A stretch of 64,000 bases of DNA from Caballeronia sp. INDeC2. GTDB taxonomy: Bacteria; Pseudomonadota; Gammaproteobacteria; Burkholderiales; Burkholderiaceae. Every line of letters starts with the position of its first letter. Within the stretch, counting starts at the first letter, position 1. This document shows, piece by piece, positions 35,775-44,614 of the stretch. The stretch lies in NCBI RefSeq assembly GCF_023631325.1, contig NZ_JALQDG010000047.1, forward strand, positions 1-64,000, given 5' to 3'. The notes below the pieces were generated by a model. That model saw only the letters and a program-made list of their open reading frames with translations. It was not told the DNA's origin and did no database searches. The position numbers and the translations under genes were made by a program.

Positions 35775-37076
35775 CTAAAGCGAACGCTCGATAGCCTTGC
35801 CGAGCAAATCGACCCCGAGATCAATCTCCTCCTCACTAACAGTAAGCGGCGGCGCGATACGAAACACGCCACCCATCCCCGGCAACTGCACGATATTCAT
35901 ACTCAACCCGAGCTTCATGCACTCGCGCGTGATCGTCGCGCCGAGCCCATCGGCGGGTTCCTTCGTGCGTCGATCCTTCACGATCTCCACGCCGAGCAAC
36001 AAACCGCGCCCGCGCACATCGCCGATGCAGTCGAAGCGCTCCATCAGATCGAGCAGACCGCGTCTGAGCCGCGCGCTCATCACGTTCGCGCGCGCGACGA
36101 GTCCATCGCGCTCGACCACGTCCAGCACGCGCAGGCCGACGGCAGCCGGCAACGGATCGGACACGTGCGTCGTATAGAACAGATAGCCGAGTTCGTGCGC
36201 TCTTTCTTCGATCGCCGCCGACGTCACGGTGGCCGCGAGCGGCAAGCCCGCGCCGAGCGTCTTCGATAGCGTGAGGATGTCGGGCGTGACGCCGTCGCGC
36301 TGGCACGCGAACATCGTCCCCGTGCGGCCGATGCCGGTTTGCGCTTCATCGAGAATCAGCAGCATGCCGCGCTCTTCGCACTTGCGCTTCAACGCCGCCA
36401 TGTAGCCTTCCGGCAATTCGATGATGCCGCCCGAGCTCAGAATCGGCTCCGCGATGAACGCCGCGAGATTGCCGCTCGACTGACGATCGACGAGATCGAA
36501 CGCGTAGTCGAGTTCCGCGAGCCAGTCGTAGTGACCATTGCGCTCAAAGCGAGCGCGATACGGAAACGGCGCGGGAATCGCAAACGATCCGACCGCCGCC
36601 GGACCGACGCCCTTGCGCCCGGCGCTGTACGTGGCCGACGCGGCGTGGCCCGTCATGCCGTGCCACGACTGCGCGAAGCCGACGATTTCGTATCGACCCG
36701 TCACGAGCTTCGCCATGCGGACCGCCGCCTCGTTCGACTCCGCGCCGGTGCTGAGCAGCAGCGCGCGATCGAGCCCGGCAGGCGTGATGTCGGCGAGACG
36801 CGTCGCGAGATCGACTACGGGGCGCGACAGCATCCCGCTGAAGAGATGATCCAGCTTGCCCGCATATTCGCCGATCACCGACACGATGTCGGGGTGACTG
36901 TGACCCAGCACGGCGCTCATCTGTCCCGAGGTGAAATCGAGAATCGCGCGGCCGTCGGCATCGTAGACGAAGCTGCCCTGCGCGCGCTCGATGATCATCG
37001 GCTCGAATGTGCCGCCGTAGCGGATGAGATGCTGTCTGGCGTTCTGCCAAAAAGTTGCGTCGTCGTTCCGGGACAC
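35775..37076 (-). CDS. dgdA: 2,2-dialkylglycine decarboxylase
   Basis: 433 aa, the exact length of the Burkholderia cepacia enzyme. PLP enzyme that decarboxylates 2,2-dialkylglycines (e.g. 2-aminoisobutyrate) and then transaminates pyruvate to alanine. Known key residues fall at the same numbers: Q52, W138, D243, K272 (TLSKTLGAG, Schiff base) and R406. The whole sequence reads as a near copy of the characterised enzyme. Divergent from the LysR gene dgdR, with a dyad in between; this is the classic dgdA-dgdR arrangement, in which DgdR represses or activates in response to substrate. Confidence 0.96.
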   Translation of the reverse strand: MSRNDDATFWQNARQHLIRYGGTFEPMIIERAQGSFVYDADGRAILDFTSGQMSAVLGHSHPDIVSVIGEYAGKLDHLFSGMLSRPVVDLATRLADITPAGLDRALLLSTGAESNEAAVRMAKLVTGRYEIVGFAQSWHGMTGHAASATYSAGRKGVGPAAVGSFAIPAPFPYRARFERNGHYDWLAELDYAFDLVDRQSSGNLAAFIAEPILSSGGIIELPEGYMAALKRKCEERGMLLILDEAQTGIGRTGTMFACQRDGVTPDILTLSKTLGAGLPLAATVTSAAIEERAHELGYLFYTTHVSDPLPAAVGLRVLDVVERDGLVARANVMSARLRRGLLDLMERFDCIGDVRGRGLLLGVEIVKDRRTKEPADGLGATITRECMKLGLSMNIVQLPGMGGVFRIAPPLTVSEEEIDLGVDLLGKAIERSL

Positions 37077-37135
37077 CGTGCTTCTCCTGGCGTAAGGGAA
37101 AAGGAACTTGCAGTGTAGTCGGCGCTCTGGTTTTA

Positions 37136-37153
37136 TAGAATCGAATAGTTCTA
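37136..37153. promoter_or_regulatory. Dyad in the dgdA-dgdR intergenic region, candidate DgdR site
   Basis: TAGAA (37136-37140) and TTCTA (37149-37153) flank an 8-nt centre, in the divergent space between dgdA and dgdR. Position and form suit a LysR-type operator; not proven. Confidence 0.45.
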
Positions 37154-37180
37154 ATGCGACATAGAAGAGGAGCTAATACC

Positions 37181-38038
37181 TTGAGTCTTTCGCTCGAGAT
37201 CGAATTGCTGCGATCGTTCGCCGTCATCGCGGAAGTACGGGCGCTGAGCCGAGCGGCCGAGCGCATCGGCCGAACGCAATCGGCGCTCAGTCAGCAGATG
37301 AAGCGGCTCGAGGACATCGTCGATCAGCCGCTCTTTCAGCGCACCGGCCGCGGCGTCGTGCTGACGAATCCCGGCGAGCGTCTGCTCGTGCATGCGCAGC
37401 GCATCTTGCGGCTTCACGATGAAGCGATGGCCGATCTGTGCGGCAAGGGGCTGTCGGGCAACATCCGCTTCGGCTGTCCCGACGATTACGCCGCCGTTTT
37501 CCTGCCGACCTTGCTGCGGCAGTTTTCGAGCCAGCATCCGCATGCGCTCGTGGAAGTCGTGTGCGGCCCGACGCCCCGGCTCGCCGAACAATTGAAAAAG
37601 CGCGCACTCGATCTCGCGATGCTCTCGCTGCCCGAAGACAGCCCCGGCGAAGACGTGATTCGGCGCGAGCAGCTCGTCTGGATCGGCTGTCCGGGGATGG
37701 AGTCGGCGCATTACGATCCGCTGCCGCTCGCGCTTTCCGATCCGGATACGCTCGACCACATCGCCGCGTGCGAGGCGTTGCAGCGCGCGGGCAAGGCGTA
37801 TCGCATCGCGTATGCGAGCAGCAGTCTCGCGGGACTCACCGCGCTGGTGCGCTCGGGGCAGGCTTTTGCGGTCATTACGCAGACGGCCGTGCCCGCGGAT
37901 CTGTGCGTGCTGAATGCGGATCCCGGCCTGCCGGCGTTGCCGGGCGTGGGCATATCGCTGAAATTCGCGCGGGAGCGGCCTTCGTTGTTGACGTCGGCGT
38001 TCGCGGAGCACATCCGGCTTACGCTGCCATTGCTTTGA
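37181..38038 (+). CDS. dgdR: LysR-family regulator DgdR
   Basis: 285 aa. N-terminal winged HTH (LLRSFAVIAEVRALSRAAER, SALSQQMKRLED) and a LysR substrate-binding domain (from about 90, GNIRFGCPDDYAAVFLP). TTG 37181 is chosen: AGAGGAG (37166-37172) is 8 nt upstream, the protein then begins at the usual distance from the HTH, and the alternative ATG 37154 would overlap the dyad and add nine odd residues. Divergently paired with dgdA, so it should control it. A strong terminator follows 120 bp later. Confidence 0.9.
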   Translation: MSLSLEIELLRSFAVIAEVRALSRAAERIGRTQSALSQQMKRLEDIVDQPLFQRTGRGVVLTNPGERLLVHAQRILRLHDEAMADLCGKGLSGNIRFGCPDDYAAVFLPTLLRQFSSQHPHALVEVVCGPTPRLAEQLKKRALDLAMLSLPEDSPGEDVIRREQLVWIGCPGMESAHYDPLPLALSDPDTLDHIAACEALQRAGKAYRIAYASSSLAGLTALVRSGQAFAVITQTAVPADLCVLNADPGLPALPGVGISLKFARERPSLLTSAFAEHIRLTLPLL

Positions 38039-38159
38039 TTCGATCCGGCGAAGTGAGCCGTAAACCGGCCGCTTTCCGGCGCTTGCCGCGTCGCTCAAGG
38101 GCGCTAAGATGCTTTCCATCCCCTCTAGCTCTTTTCCCTCCAGGGAGTGAGCGACTTCG

Positions 38160-38196
38160 CGTCGTGCGGATTTCTGTCCGCACGACGTTTTCTTTT
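38160..38196 (+). terminator. Strong intrinsic terminator
   Basis: Perfect 11-bp stem CGTCGTGCGGA / TCCGCACGACG (38160-38170, 38177-38187), 6-nt loop, tail TTTTCTTTT (38188-38196). Ends the dgdR transcript. Confidence 0.9.
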
Positions 38197-38256
38197 GCGG
38201 CGAAAGTTTGCGCGTGCGGGCTACACTAACCGCTTAACTTTTGCGCCCTGAACGCC

Positions 38257-38766
38257 ATGCCATCTCACGACTTCGACAGCGCCGACGTCTCGCAAGACCC
38301 GGCGCTGCTGCGACGCCTGCTACGCGCAAAGGACCGCATGGATGCGTCGTCGCACGAAGATTGGCCGGTCAGTCGCCTGGCCGAAGTCAGCGGCGTTTCC
38401 GAAGCCCATTTCGCGCGCTCGTTCAAGCGGGCCTTCGGCATTCCGCCGCATCGCTATCTGCTGACGCGGCGCATCGAGCAGGCCGTCACGCTGTTGCGCG
38501 ATACCGACCTTTCGATCACGGACATCGCCTTCGTCACCGGCTGGGAGAGCCTCGGCACCTTCGGCCGCATCTTTCGCGATATCACCGGCCACAGTCCGGG
38601 CGCGATGCGCATCGAGTCGCGCGCCGGCAATTCCGCGCTCGACCGCATGCCCGCGTGCGTGCTGAAGGCGGCGCAGCGTCCCGATCTCACGATCGCAGTT
38701 TTGGAGAAGCGGCGGCGCGGCGCGAAAGGTACAGTGCGGCCATCTTCAACGAAGGAGGTCACATGA
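38257..38766 (+). CDS. AraC-type HTH regulator, single domain
   Basis: 169 aa with the AraC DNA-binding domain at the N-terminus (about 17-120: PVSRLAEVSGVSEAHFARSF, ITDIAFVTGWESLGTFGRIF, TGHSPGAMR) and no separate sensor domain; the remaining tail is short and basic. Its stop overlaps the ATG of the VOC gene (ATGA), so the two are co-translated. It probably controls this small operon. Confidence 0.88.
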   Translation: MPSHDFDSADVSQDPALLRRLLRAKDRMDASSHEDWPVSRLAEVSGVSEAHFARSFKRAFGIPPHRYLLTRRIEQAVTLLRDTDLSITDIAFVTGWESLGTFGRIFRDITGHSPGAMRIESRAGNSALDRMPACVLKAAQRPDLTIAVLEKRRRGAKGTVRPSSTKEVT

Positions 38767-39170
38767 ATCAGGGCATCAGCGTGGTAGGCATCCATGTCGA
38801 CGATCAGGACGAAGCGCTCGCGTTCTACGTCGACAAGCTCGGTTTCCGCGTCCACACCGACGTGCGCAACGGCACGTACCGGTGGCTTACCGTGCAGCAT
38901 CCGGATCAGCCGTCGTTCCAGCTCGGCCTGTTTGCGCCGGGCCCGCCGATTCACGACGACGTCACCGCGCTCACCTTGCGCGCGATGGTCGCGAAGGGCG
39001 CGATGCCGCCGCTCGTGCTGTCCGTCGCGGACTGTCGCGCGGCCTACGAACGGCTGAAGGCGAGCGGCGTGGAGTTCACGCAGGAGCCGGTCGACCGCTT
39101 CGGCAGCGTCGATGCCGGATTTCGCGATCCCGCCGGCAACGGCTGGAAGATGATTCAGGCGCCGCGCTGA
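38763..39170 (+). CDS. VOC/glyoxalase-fold protein
   Basis: 135 aa, two beta-alpha-beta-beta-beta modules. Starts GISVVGIHVDDQDEALAFYV and ends FRDPAGNGWKMIQ, the usual VOC ends, with candidate metal residues His13 and a terminal acidic position altered. AAGGAGGT precedes ATG 38763. Likely a small-molecule resistance or lyase/dioxygenase-like protein; exact reaction unknown. Coupled to the AraC gene. Confidence 0.85.
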   Translation: MNQGISVVGIHVDDQDEALAFYVDKLGFRVHTDVRNGTYRWLTVQHPDQPSFQLGLFAPGPPIHDDVTALTLRAMVAKGAMPPLVLSVADCRAAYERLKASGVEFTQEPVDRFGSVDAGFRDPAGNGWKMIQAPR

Positions 39171-39232
39171 CCGGGACGTGATGTGTCTTTGTTCGCGGCG
39201 ACGATGAGGTCTGTTTACACAATCTTCCGAAC

Positions 39233-39757
39233 ATGACCGACTTGCTCCTTCAATCGCAACGAACCGGCACGGCTTCCTCGTATGATCCGCCTCGCGACAC
39301 GCCGGCGCTCGTGCTGGCGTGGATCAGGCGCGCCCGCGAATCGCAGATTCGTCACTACACGATGGCCGACAGGCTGACGCTCTGCGGCAGACGGCTCGGC
39401 CTCGCTGTCATCGGCATCACGGCGGCAACGGGCACGTCGGCGTTTTTGTCGCTCGTCGCGGCGGCGGTGTCGCCGGACGTGCGTGTGGTCATCGGCATGA
39501 CGAGCCTGAGCGCGGCCGTGCTCGCCTCGTTGCAGACGTTCTTGCGCTACAGCGAGCGGGCCGAGCTGCATCGTCGTGCGGGCGCGCAGTACGGCGCGGT
39601 GCGGCGACGTCTCGAAGCGATCCATGCGGCGGACCCTTATGTGCACGATGCGCGCGTGATCGATGCGGTGCGTGACGAGCTCGATCAGATCGCGCAGAGT
39701 GCGCCGCATTTGCCGAGGGCGGTGGCGAGTGGCATGGCGATGGAGGGGAAGACTTGA
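39233..39757 (+). CDS. SLATT-domain (DUF4231-like) two-helix membrane protein
   Basis: 174 aa. After a soluble start, an amphipathic helix (WIRRARESQIRHYTMADR) is followed by two membrane helices (about 55-78 and 84-103) and a helical tail with LRYSERAELHRRAGAQYGAVRRRLE. This order matches SLATT domains, predicted pore-forming effectors of nucleotide-signal immune systems (CBASS/SMODS-SLOG type). No nucleotidyltransferase, SLOG or TIR partner lies next to it, so it is a solo copy. No strong ribosome site before ATG 39233. Family call moderate; effector role inferred. Confidence 0.72.
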   Translation: MTDLLLQSQRTGTASSYDPPRDTPALVLAWIRRARESQIRHYTMADRLTLCGRRLGLAVIGITAATGTSAFLSLVAAAVSPDVRVVIGMTSLSAAVLASLQTFLRYSERAELHRRAGAQYGAVRRRLEAIHAADPYVHDARVIDAVRDELDQIAQSAPHLPRAVASGMAMEGKT

Positions 39758-40361
39758 CGGTGGTGGCTGAGCTGCTTTTTGCCGCTGGCGCCTTTCGTCA
39801 CCCTGGACCTTGCGACTTGAAGAGCGGCTAGAGTCCTCAGGACCGGTTGGCTGCGTTGTCGCCGGCGCTCAGGCCTGCAGCCCGGAGAAAGGAGGGCTGA
39901 TAATCATGAATCAACGGGAAAGCGGATTGAATGAGCCCGCCTTGATGTTGAGATCCTCCGGAGATGGTGCCGTCGGAAATCTGTTGAAGCCATGCCTATC
40001 GTCGGACTCGTAAGTCAACCTAAGTAATTTCAGGTCGCTACGACATTGCTGGAAGACTCTGTACTCGAAGCAGACGTCACCACTGGCACGAAGGCGGTTG
40101 CGGACACGTCTGAGCGGGGTGCCTTCACAATTTCGAAGTGAATCGTCGGCTGAGTTCCGCTGAAGTATTGGGCGCGACCTGCGCGGCGAGAGATGTTTCC
40201 CATTAGACGAAACGGCGTACACATCGCCGGGCTATTGCCTCTTCAGGCCAATCCCTTGGCGGAATCGGTCAGGAGCGACGCAGGCCCATTGGTTCGACAT
40301 AGCTTGAAAGGACACGCGATGCGTTTGCGCGTGCCGGTCTAGTTAGCCTTTGGTGCCTGCC
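39758..40361. other. Intergenic region with one possible short peptide frame
   Basis: 604 bp. The only frame with a good ribosome site is a 35-codon one from ATG 39906 to 40013 (MNQRESGLNEPALM...), preceded by AAAGGAGGG at a spacing of about 10 nt. It has no recognisable family and may be a remnant. Otherwise nothing is supported. Confidence 0.35.
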
Positions 40362-41345
40362 ATGTACAAAATCCTGAGCCCGATTGGAACCGAAGTCGAA
40401 ATTCCGGAAACCGCGTCGCAGAACTCGACTACGTTCGATTTGATCGACCTTGCCGACGCAAAGCGCTACTACGAAGAAAATGGCTATGTCGTCGTGCGCG
40501 GCGTGGTGGATGAGGCTGTATGCGATTCCATCCGCAATGCGTTCGACATAACCGTCAAGCGCTATCCGGGATACATCTATCGCCAGGCGACGGCGAACCC
40601 GGAAAAGAACAGAATCAACGAGTACGGTTTCGTGATGAATCCGCTGCTCAATCTTCAGTCGCTTGGCGAAACGGAGTTCGCGCCGCTCAAGAAGCTGGCG
40701 GTCAAGGCGTTTGCGAGTGCGCCTATCAAGGCCATCACACGCGAACTCTTCGCGGAAGAAGGCAAGCTCGTGCAGAGCATGTACTTCGAAGGCAATGCGG
40801 AAACGTGGCCTCATCAGGACACGTATTATCTCGACAGCGAGAGAATCGGCACGATGGTGGGCTGCTGGTACGCGCTCGAAGATATCGACGCGGGCGCGGG
40901 ACGTTTCTTCGTGGTGCCGCGCAGTCATCGCATCGACATGGTGAAGAACGGAAAGAACTTCGACGTCGCCTTCAATCATGGCCAATACAAGGAACTGGTC
41001 CGAAAGATCCTCTCCGAACAACAACTCGAATTCCGTGCGCCATTTCTCCAGAAGGGCGATGTGCTCGCCTGGAATTCGAAAACGATTCACGGCAGCTTGC
41101 GCACGACGCGGCCGCAATTCTCGCGCAGTTCCCTGACGTCGCATTTCATTCCGGCGTCTCACCGGTTCTTGCAATTCCAGTCGAAGATCAAGCCGCTGAA
41201 TCTGCGCGAGTTCGACGGCATGGCGTTCAATTGCCCGAAGGACATGGAGCGGCTGTCGAGCCGCGTCGTGCTGGGCATCGAAACGACATTTCCAAAGACA
41301 TTTCAGATGGCGAAGAAACTGGCCATCAAGGCGCTCGTGAAATGA
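40362..41345 (+). CDS. Phytanoyl-CoA dioxygenase (PhyH) family protein
   Basis: 327 aa Fe(II)/2-oxoglutarate oxygenase. Opening segment YYEENGYVVVRGVVDEAVCD is the PhyH start; iron ligands are the HxD in WPHQDTYY and the histidine of KTIHGSL, with the 2-oxoglutarate arginine in RTTRPQF. ATG 40362 (MYKILSP) is taken as start; TTG 40350 is an alternative. Convergent with the rhodanese operon, 19 bp apart. Many such proteins hydroxylate small or lipid-like natural products; substrate unknown. Confidence 0.85.
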   Translation: MYKILSPIGTEVEIPETASQNSTTFDLIDLADAKRYYEENGYVVVRGVVDEAVCDSIRNAFDITVKRYPGYIYRQATANPEKNRINEYGFVMNPLLNLQSLGETEFAPLKKLAVKAFASAPIKAITRELFAEEGKLVQSMYFEGNAETWPHQDTYYLDSERIGTMVGCWYALEDIDAGAGRFFVVPRSHRIDMVKNGKNFDVAFNHGQYKELVRKILSEQQLEFRAPFLQKGDVLAWNSKTIHGSLRTTRPQFSRSSLTSHFIPASHRFLQFQSKIKPLNLREFDGMAFNCPKDMERLSSRVVLGIETTFPKTFQMAKKLAIKALVK

Positions 41346-41364
41346 TGTCAGCCGAACCGTGCTC

Positions 41365-42969
41365 TCAGATCACGAAGAAGCCATGCGTGCCGTCGCGCTC
41401 CAGTTGCGCGACAAGTCCATATTCCCAGTCGAGATACGCCTGCATGGCTTCGTGCGCATTGTCGACGCCTTCATAAGGGCGCCGATAACGATCGATACGC
41501 GGCGACGCAAGTCTTGCCGCGCCGCCTTCCGTGGCCAAGCCTGCTCGCGTCCACGCCGCGTTGCCGCCTTCGAGCACGTGAACCTGCTTTCCGGTCAGCG
41601 CCGCGACATCGGCGGCGGCATAGGACGCAAGCGCGCTCGTGCCGCACGTGAGCACGTAGCGCTTCGCATCCGGCAGTGCGCGCAGGTCGTCGTGCGCGGA
41701 TGTGAGATGCGAGCGCAGAATCCAGTACGCGCCGGGAATGTGCGCCTTCACGTAGTCGGCGCTCGGCGCAAAGTCGAGCAGCACGACGCCGTTCGTTGGA
41801 TCATCGAGCAACGCGGCAAGCGCTTGCGGCGATAGCGTCGCCGATGCAAGAGGCGCGGGCCGCTCGGGCTGCCATGCACCGTGTTGCGTGAGGTCGCGTT
41901 CGCTGGCGCCATCGACGACATAGGTCTCGACGTTCATCTGCGCGAGCCACGATGCCGTCATGTTCGCGCGCACGCCGTCATCGTCGAAAAGCACGACGCG
42001 CGCGCCGCGCACCGGCGCGAACATCTCCGTTTCCTGCACGAGCTGGCCGCCGGGCGCGCTTCGGAATCCGCTCGCATGCGCGTGCTCGTATTCACCGGGC
42101 TTGCGCACGTCGAAGCGATATGTCGTGCGCGATGTGTCGCCGGCCCAGCGCGCGGCCTCGTCGAGCGATGTGCGGCGCACGCCCGCGCGCGTGGCGAGCG
42201 CATGTGCCGCGTGCCGCGATGCATCGAGGCCGCCCGCATCGCGTCCCGCTTCGGGATCGAAGCGCCGTTCGCTGCCGTGCTCGAGCGTCTGTCCTGCGAG
42301 CGTCCAGCCGATGGTGCCATTGCGCAGTGCGGCCACGGGATTCGGCAGTCCCGCATTGACGAGCGATTGCGCGCCGATGATGCTGCGCGTCCTGCCCGCG
42401 CAATTCACGACGACGCGCGTCGATGGATCGGGCGCGAGCGCACGCGCGCGCAACACGAGTTCCGCGCCCGGCACGCTGATGCTGCCGGGAATGTTCATCG
42501 TGCGATATTCGTCGAAGCGGCGCGCATCGAGCACGACGAGATCGTCGCCGTTCTTCAACAACGCATCGAGCGCTTCGGCCGAGAGCGAAGGCGTATGCCG
42601 CGTGGCTTCGACGAACTCGCCGAACGCCTTGCTCGGCACGTTGACATCGCGAAAGACTTCGCCGCCCGCGCGAATCCAGCCGTCGAGGCCGCCGGCGAGC
42701 AGCGCGACATTCGTATAACCCAGCTCCGCGAGCCTCGCGGCGGCGCGCGCGGCAAGCCCTTCGCCATCGTCGAGCAGCACGATCGGAACATCGCGGCGCG
42801 GCAGGCGCGAATACGCATCGAGCTCGATGCGCGCCAACGGAAAATTCGCCGCGAAAAGCGGATGGCACTGCGCGTGCGGGTCTTCTTCGCGCACATCGAG
42901 CAACGCGATTTCTCGTCTTGCGAGCAATGTTTCGCGCACGTCTTCATACGTGCGTACGGGATAGGACAT
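41365..42969 (-). CDS. Four-domain rhodanese-like sulfurtransferase B
   Basis: 534 aa with four rhodanese-homology domains. Active-site loops: domain 1 VLLDDGE (Asp, no Cys), domain 2 NCAGRTRS (Cys190), domain 3 VLFDDDG (Asp), domain 4 LTCGTSALAS (Cys442). So two of four domains can carry persulfide sulfur. Cytosolic, no signal peptide. ATG 42969 follows the sister rhodanese gene (42986-44608) after 16 bp, and both domain layouts match, so they arose by duplication. Last gene of the leftward sulfur operon. Likely moves sulfane sulfur produced by the C-S lyase. Confidence 0.88.
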   Translation of the reverse strand: MSYPVRTYEDVRETLLARREIALLDVREEDPHAQCHPLFAANFPLARIELDAYSRLPRRDVPIVLLDDGEGLAARAAARLAELGYTNVALLAGGLDGWIRAGGEVFRDVNVPSKAFGEFVEATRHTPSLSAEALDALLKNGDDLVVLDARRFDEYRTMNIPGSISVPGAELVLRARALAPDPSTRVVVNCAGRTRSIIGAQSLVNAGLPNPVAALRNGTIGWTLAGQTLEHGSERRFDPEAGRDAGGLDASRHAAHALATRAGVRRTSLDEAARWAGDTSRTTYRFDVRKPGEYEHAHASGFRSAPGGQLVQETEMFAPVRGARVVLFDDDGVRANMTASWLAQMNVETYVVDGASERDLTQHGAWQPERPAPLASATLSPQALAALLDDPTNGVVLLDFAPSADYVKAHIPGAYWILRSHLTSAHDDLRALPDAKRYVLTCGTSALASYAAADVAALTGKQVHVLEGGNAAWTRAGLATEGGAARLASPRIDRYRRPYEGVDNAHEAMQAYLDWEYGLVAQLERDGTHGFFVI

Positions 42970-42985
42970 AGGCTTTTGATGTTCG

Positions 42986-44608
42986 TTATGACTGCGCGAG
43001 CAATGCCGCTTCACCAATGCGAAACGCGCCCAGTTCGTCGGCGTCGCATTGCGCGATGAGGCCGGTCTCCCACGCGAGATAGGCGCGCGCCGCATCGAGA
43101 TTGCCTTCGTGACGATCGTGCACGAAGAAGAGAAAGTCGATACGTTCATCACGCGCGATCTGCACTGCGCTGCGATCCACTGCGTGCGGCCACGCGTCGA
43201 TGCCGAGCGCCGCGACCGCCACATGCGCGAAGCCCGCGTCACGCAGATCGTTGGCGACGAGTTTCGCGGCGTCGCGCGCGTTCGGATCGGTGAAGAGCAC
43301 GACGGGCGTTTCGAGCGTCGCGTGTGCGTCACGCAAGGTATCGAAGACACGCGGACGAATCGTCCAGCGCGAATGCGCGGGCCGCGCGTGTTGATGCGCG
43401 GCGCTCGAACGCAGATCGAGCACGATGGCGTCGTCTCTAACCGCCTCTTCATCGCGCGCGGCGGGTGCATGTATATGCGCGCGCGAGGTCCAGCGCGCCG
43501 CGATATCCGCATCGACAGTCGCGGCATCGAAGCCCAGTTGCACGAGCCAATGCGCGACGACCGGCGCGCGGATGCCGTCATGATCGACGAGCAACAGACG
43601 CGCATGCCGCACGGCCACGCTCTGATCGGTTGCCTGCACGAGTTGTCCGCCGGGCGCGTGCTGCGCGAATGGCAGACCGTCGCGGGCGTATTCCTCGGGC
43701 GTGCGCACGTCGAGCAGATACGTGGTGCGTGTGGCGTCGTCGAGCCAAGCGCGGGCGGCGTGGTCATCGAGCGCGGCGATGCCGAAGCGTTGCGCGAGCG
43801 CTTGAGCACGCGCACGCGCGTCGTCGACGGACGATGGTGCATCGGCATGGCTGCGCGTGCTGCCGTGTTCGAGCGCGAGACCCGCGAGCGTCCATCCTTG
43901 CGTGCCGTTTTCGAGCGCGAACACATCGCGTCGGATGCCCAGATTGCGCAACGTCTGCGCGCCGATGATGCTGCGCGTGCGCCCCGCGCAATGAATCACG
44001 ATGGTCGTGTCTGGCGAGCCCGCGAATGCGTCGATATGCGCGGCGAGTTCACCGTTCGGTACGCAGACCGCGCCCGGTATCGCCATCTTGCGATGCTCTT
44101 CGCGCGTGCGTCCGTCGATGAGCGCGATTGGACAACCGCCGCGTTCCGTGCGCCATCGCTGCAACTGCGCGGCGCTCACATGCGGCGTGCCGTATTCGCG
44201 TTCGACCAGCTCGCCGAAGGTCTTCGACGGCACGTTGACGCCGCGAAAAAGCGTATAACCCGCGCGTTGCCATGCAGGCGCGCCGCCTTCGAGTATCGCG
44301 ATGTCGCCATAGCCGAGTTGCCGAAGACGCGCCGCCGCACGCAGCGCGACGCTCGCATGCGCATAGCCTTCGCCTTCCGCGACGAAGCCATCGTCGAGCA
44401 ATACGATGCGCACGCTTAAGCGCGGCAACAGACGCGGCGCATCGACTTCGAGCCGGCTGAAAGGCAAGGGCGTCGCGAAGAACGGATGTCCTTCGCCGAA
44501 TTGCCCGGCTTCGCGCACGTCGAGCAGCGCGAGCTCGCGGCCGTCGTTGAGCCAGTTGCGCAGCGTGGGTGCGTCGATGAAGCGAAAAGCGTCGAGGGCG
44601 AGGGACAT
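42986..44608 (-). CDS. Four-domain rhodanese-like sulfurtransferase A
   Basis: 540 aa, four rhodanese-homology domains as in its neighbour. Only domain 2 keeps the catalytic cysteine (Cys207 in IHCAGRTRS); domains 1, 3 and 4 have Asp in its place (VLLDDGF, LLVDHDG, LFTDPNA). The CAGRTRS loop is shared by both paralogs. The gene starts 6 bp after the C-S lyase stop, so they are translationally close. Likely accepts sulfur from persulfide or thiosulfate; inactive repeats may be structural or redox-binding. Confidence 0.88.
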   Translation of the reverse strand: MSLALDAFRFIDAPTLRNWLNDGRELALLDVREAGQFGEGHPFFATPLPFSRLEVDAPRLLPRLSVRIVLLDDGFVAEGEGYAHASVALRAAARLRQLGYGDIAILEGGAPAWQRAGYTLFRGVNVPSKTFGELVEREYGTPHVSAAQLQRWRTERGGCPIALIDGRTREEHRKMAIPGAVCVPNGELAAHIDAFAGSPDTTIVIHCAGRTRSIIGAQTLRNLGIRRDVFALENGTQGWTLAGLALEHGSTRSHADAPSSVDDARARAQALAQRFGIAALDDHAARAWLDDATRTTYLLDVRTPEEYARDGLPFAQHAPGGQLVQATDQSVAVRHARLLLVDHDGIRAPVVAHWLVQLGFDAATVDADIAARWTSRAHIHAPAARDEEAVRDDAIVLDLRSSAAHQHARPAHSRWTIRPRVFDTLRDAHATLETPVVLFTDPNARDAAKLVANDLRDAGFAHVAVAALGIDAWPHAVDRSAVQIARDERIDFLFFVHDRHEGNLDAARAYLAWETGLIAQCDADELGAFRIGEAALLAQS

Positions 44609-44614
44609 GGATGG

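Noticed and set aside
42970..43926. Upstream part of an 853-aa leftward frame ending at 41365
   Set aside because: The portion above 42969 is Arg/Ser/Thr-rich noise lying over the sister rhodanese gene in another frame; the real gene starts at ATG 42969.
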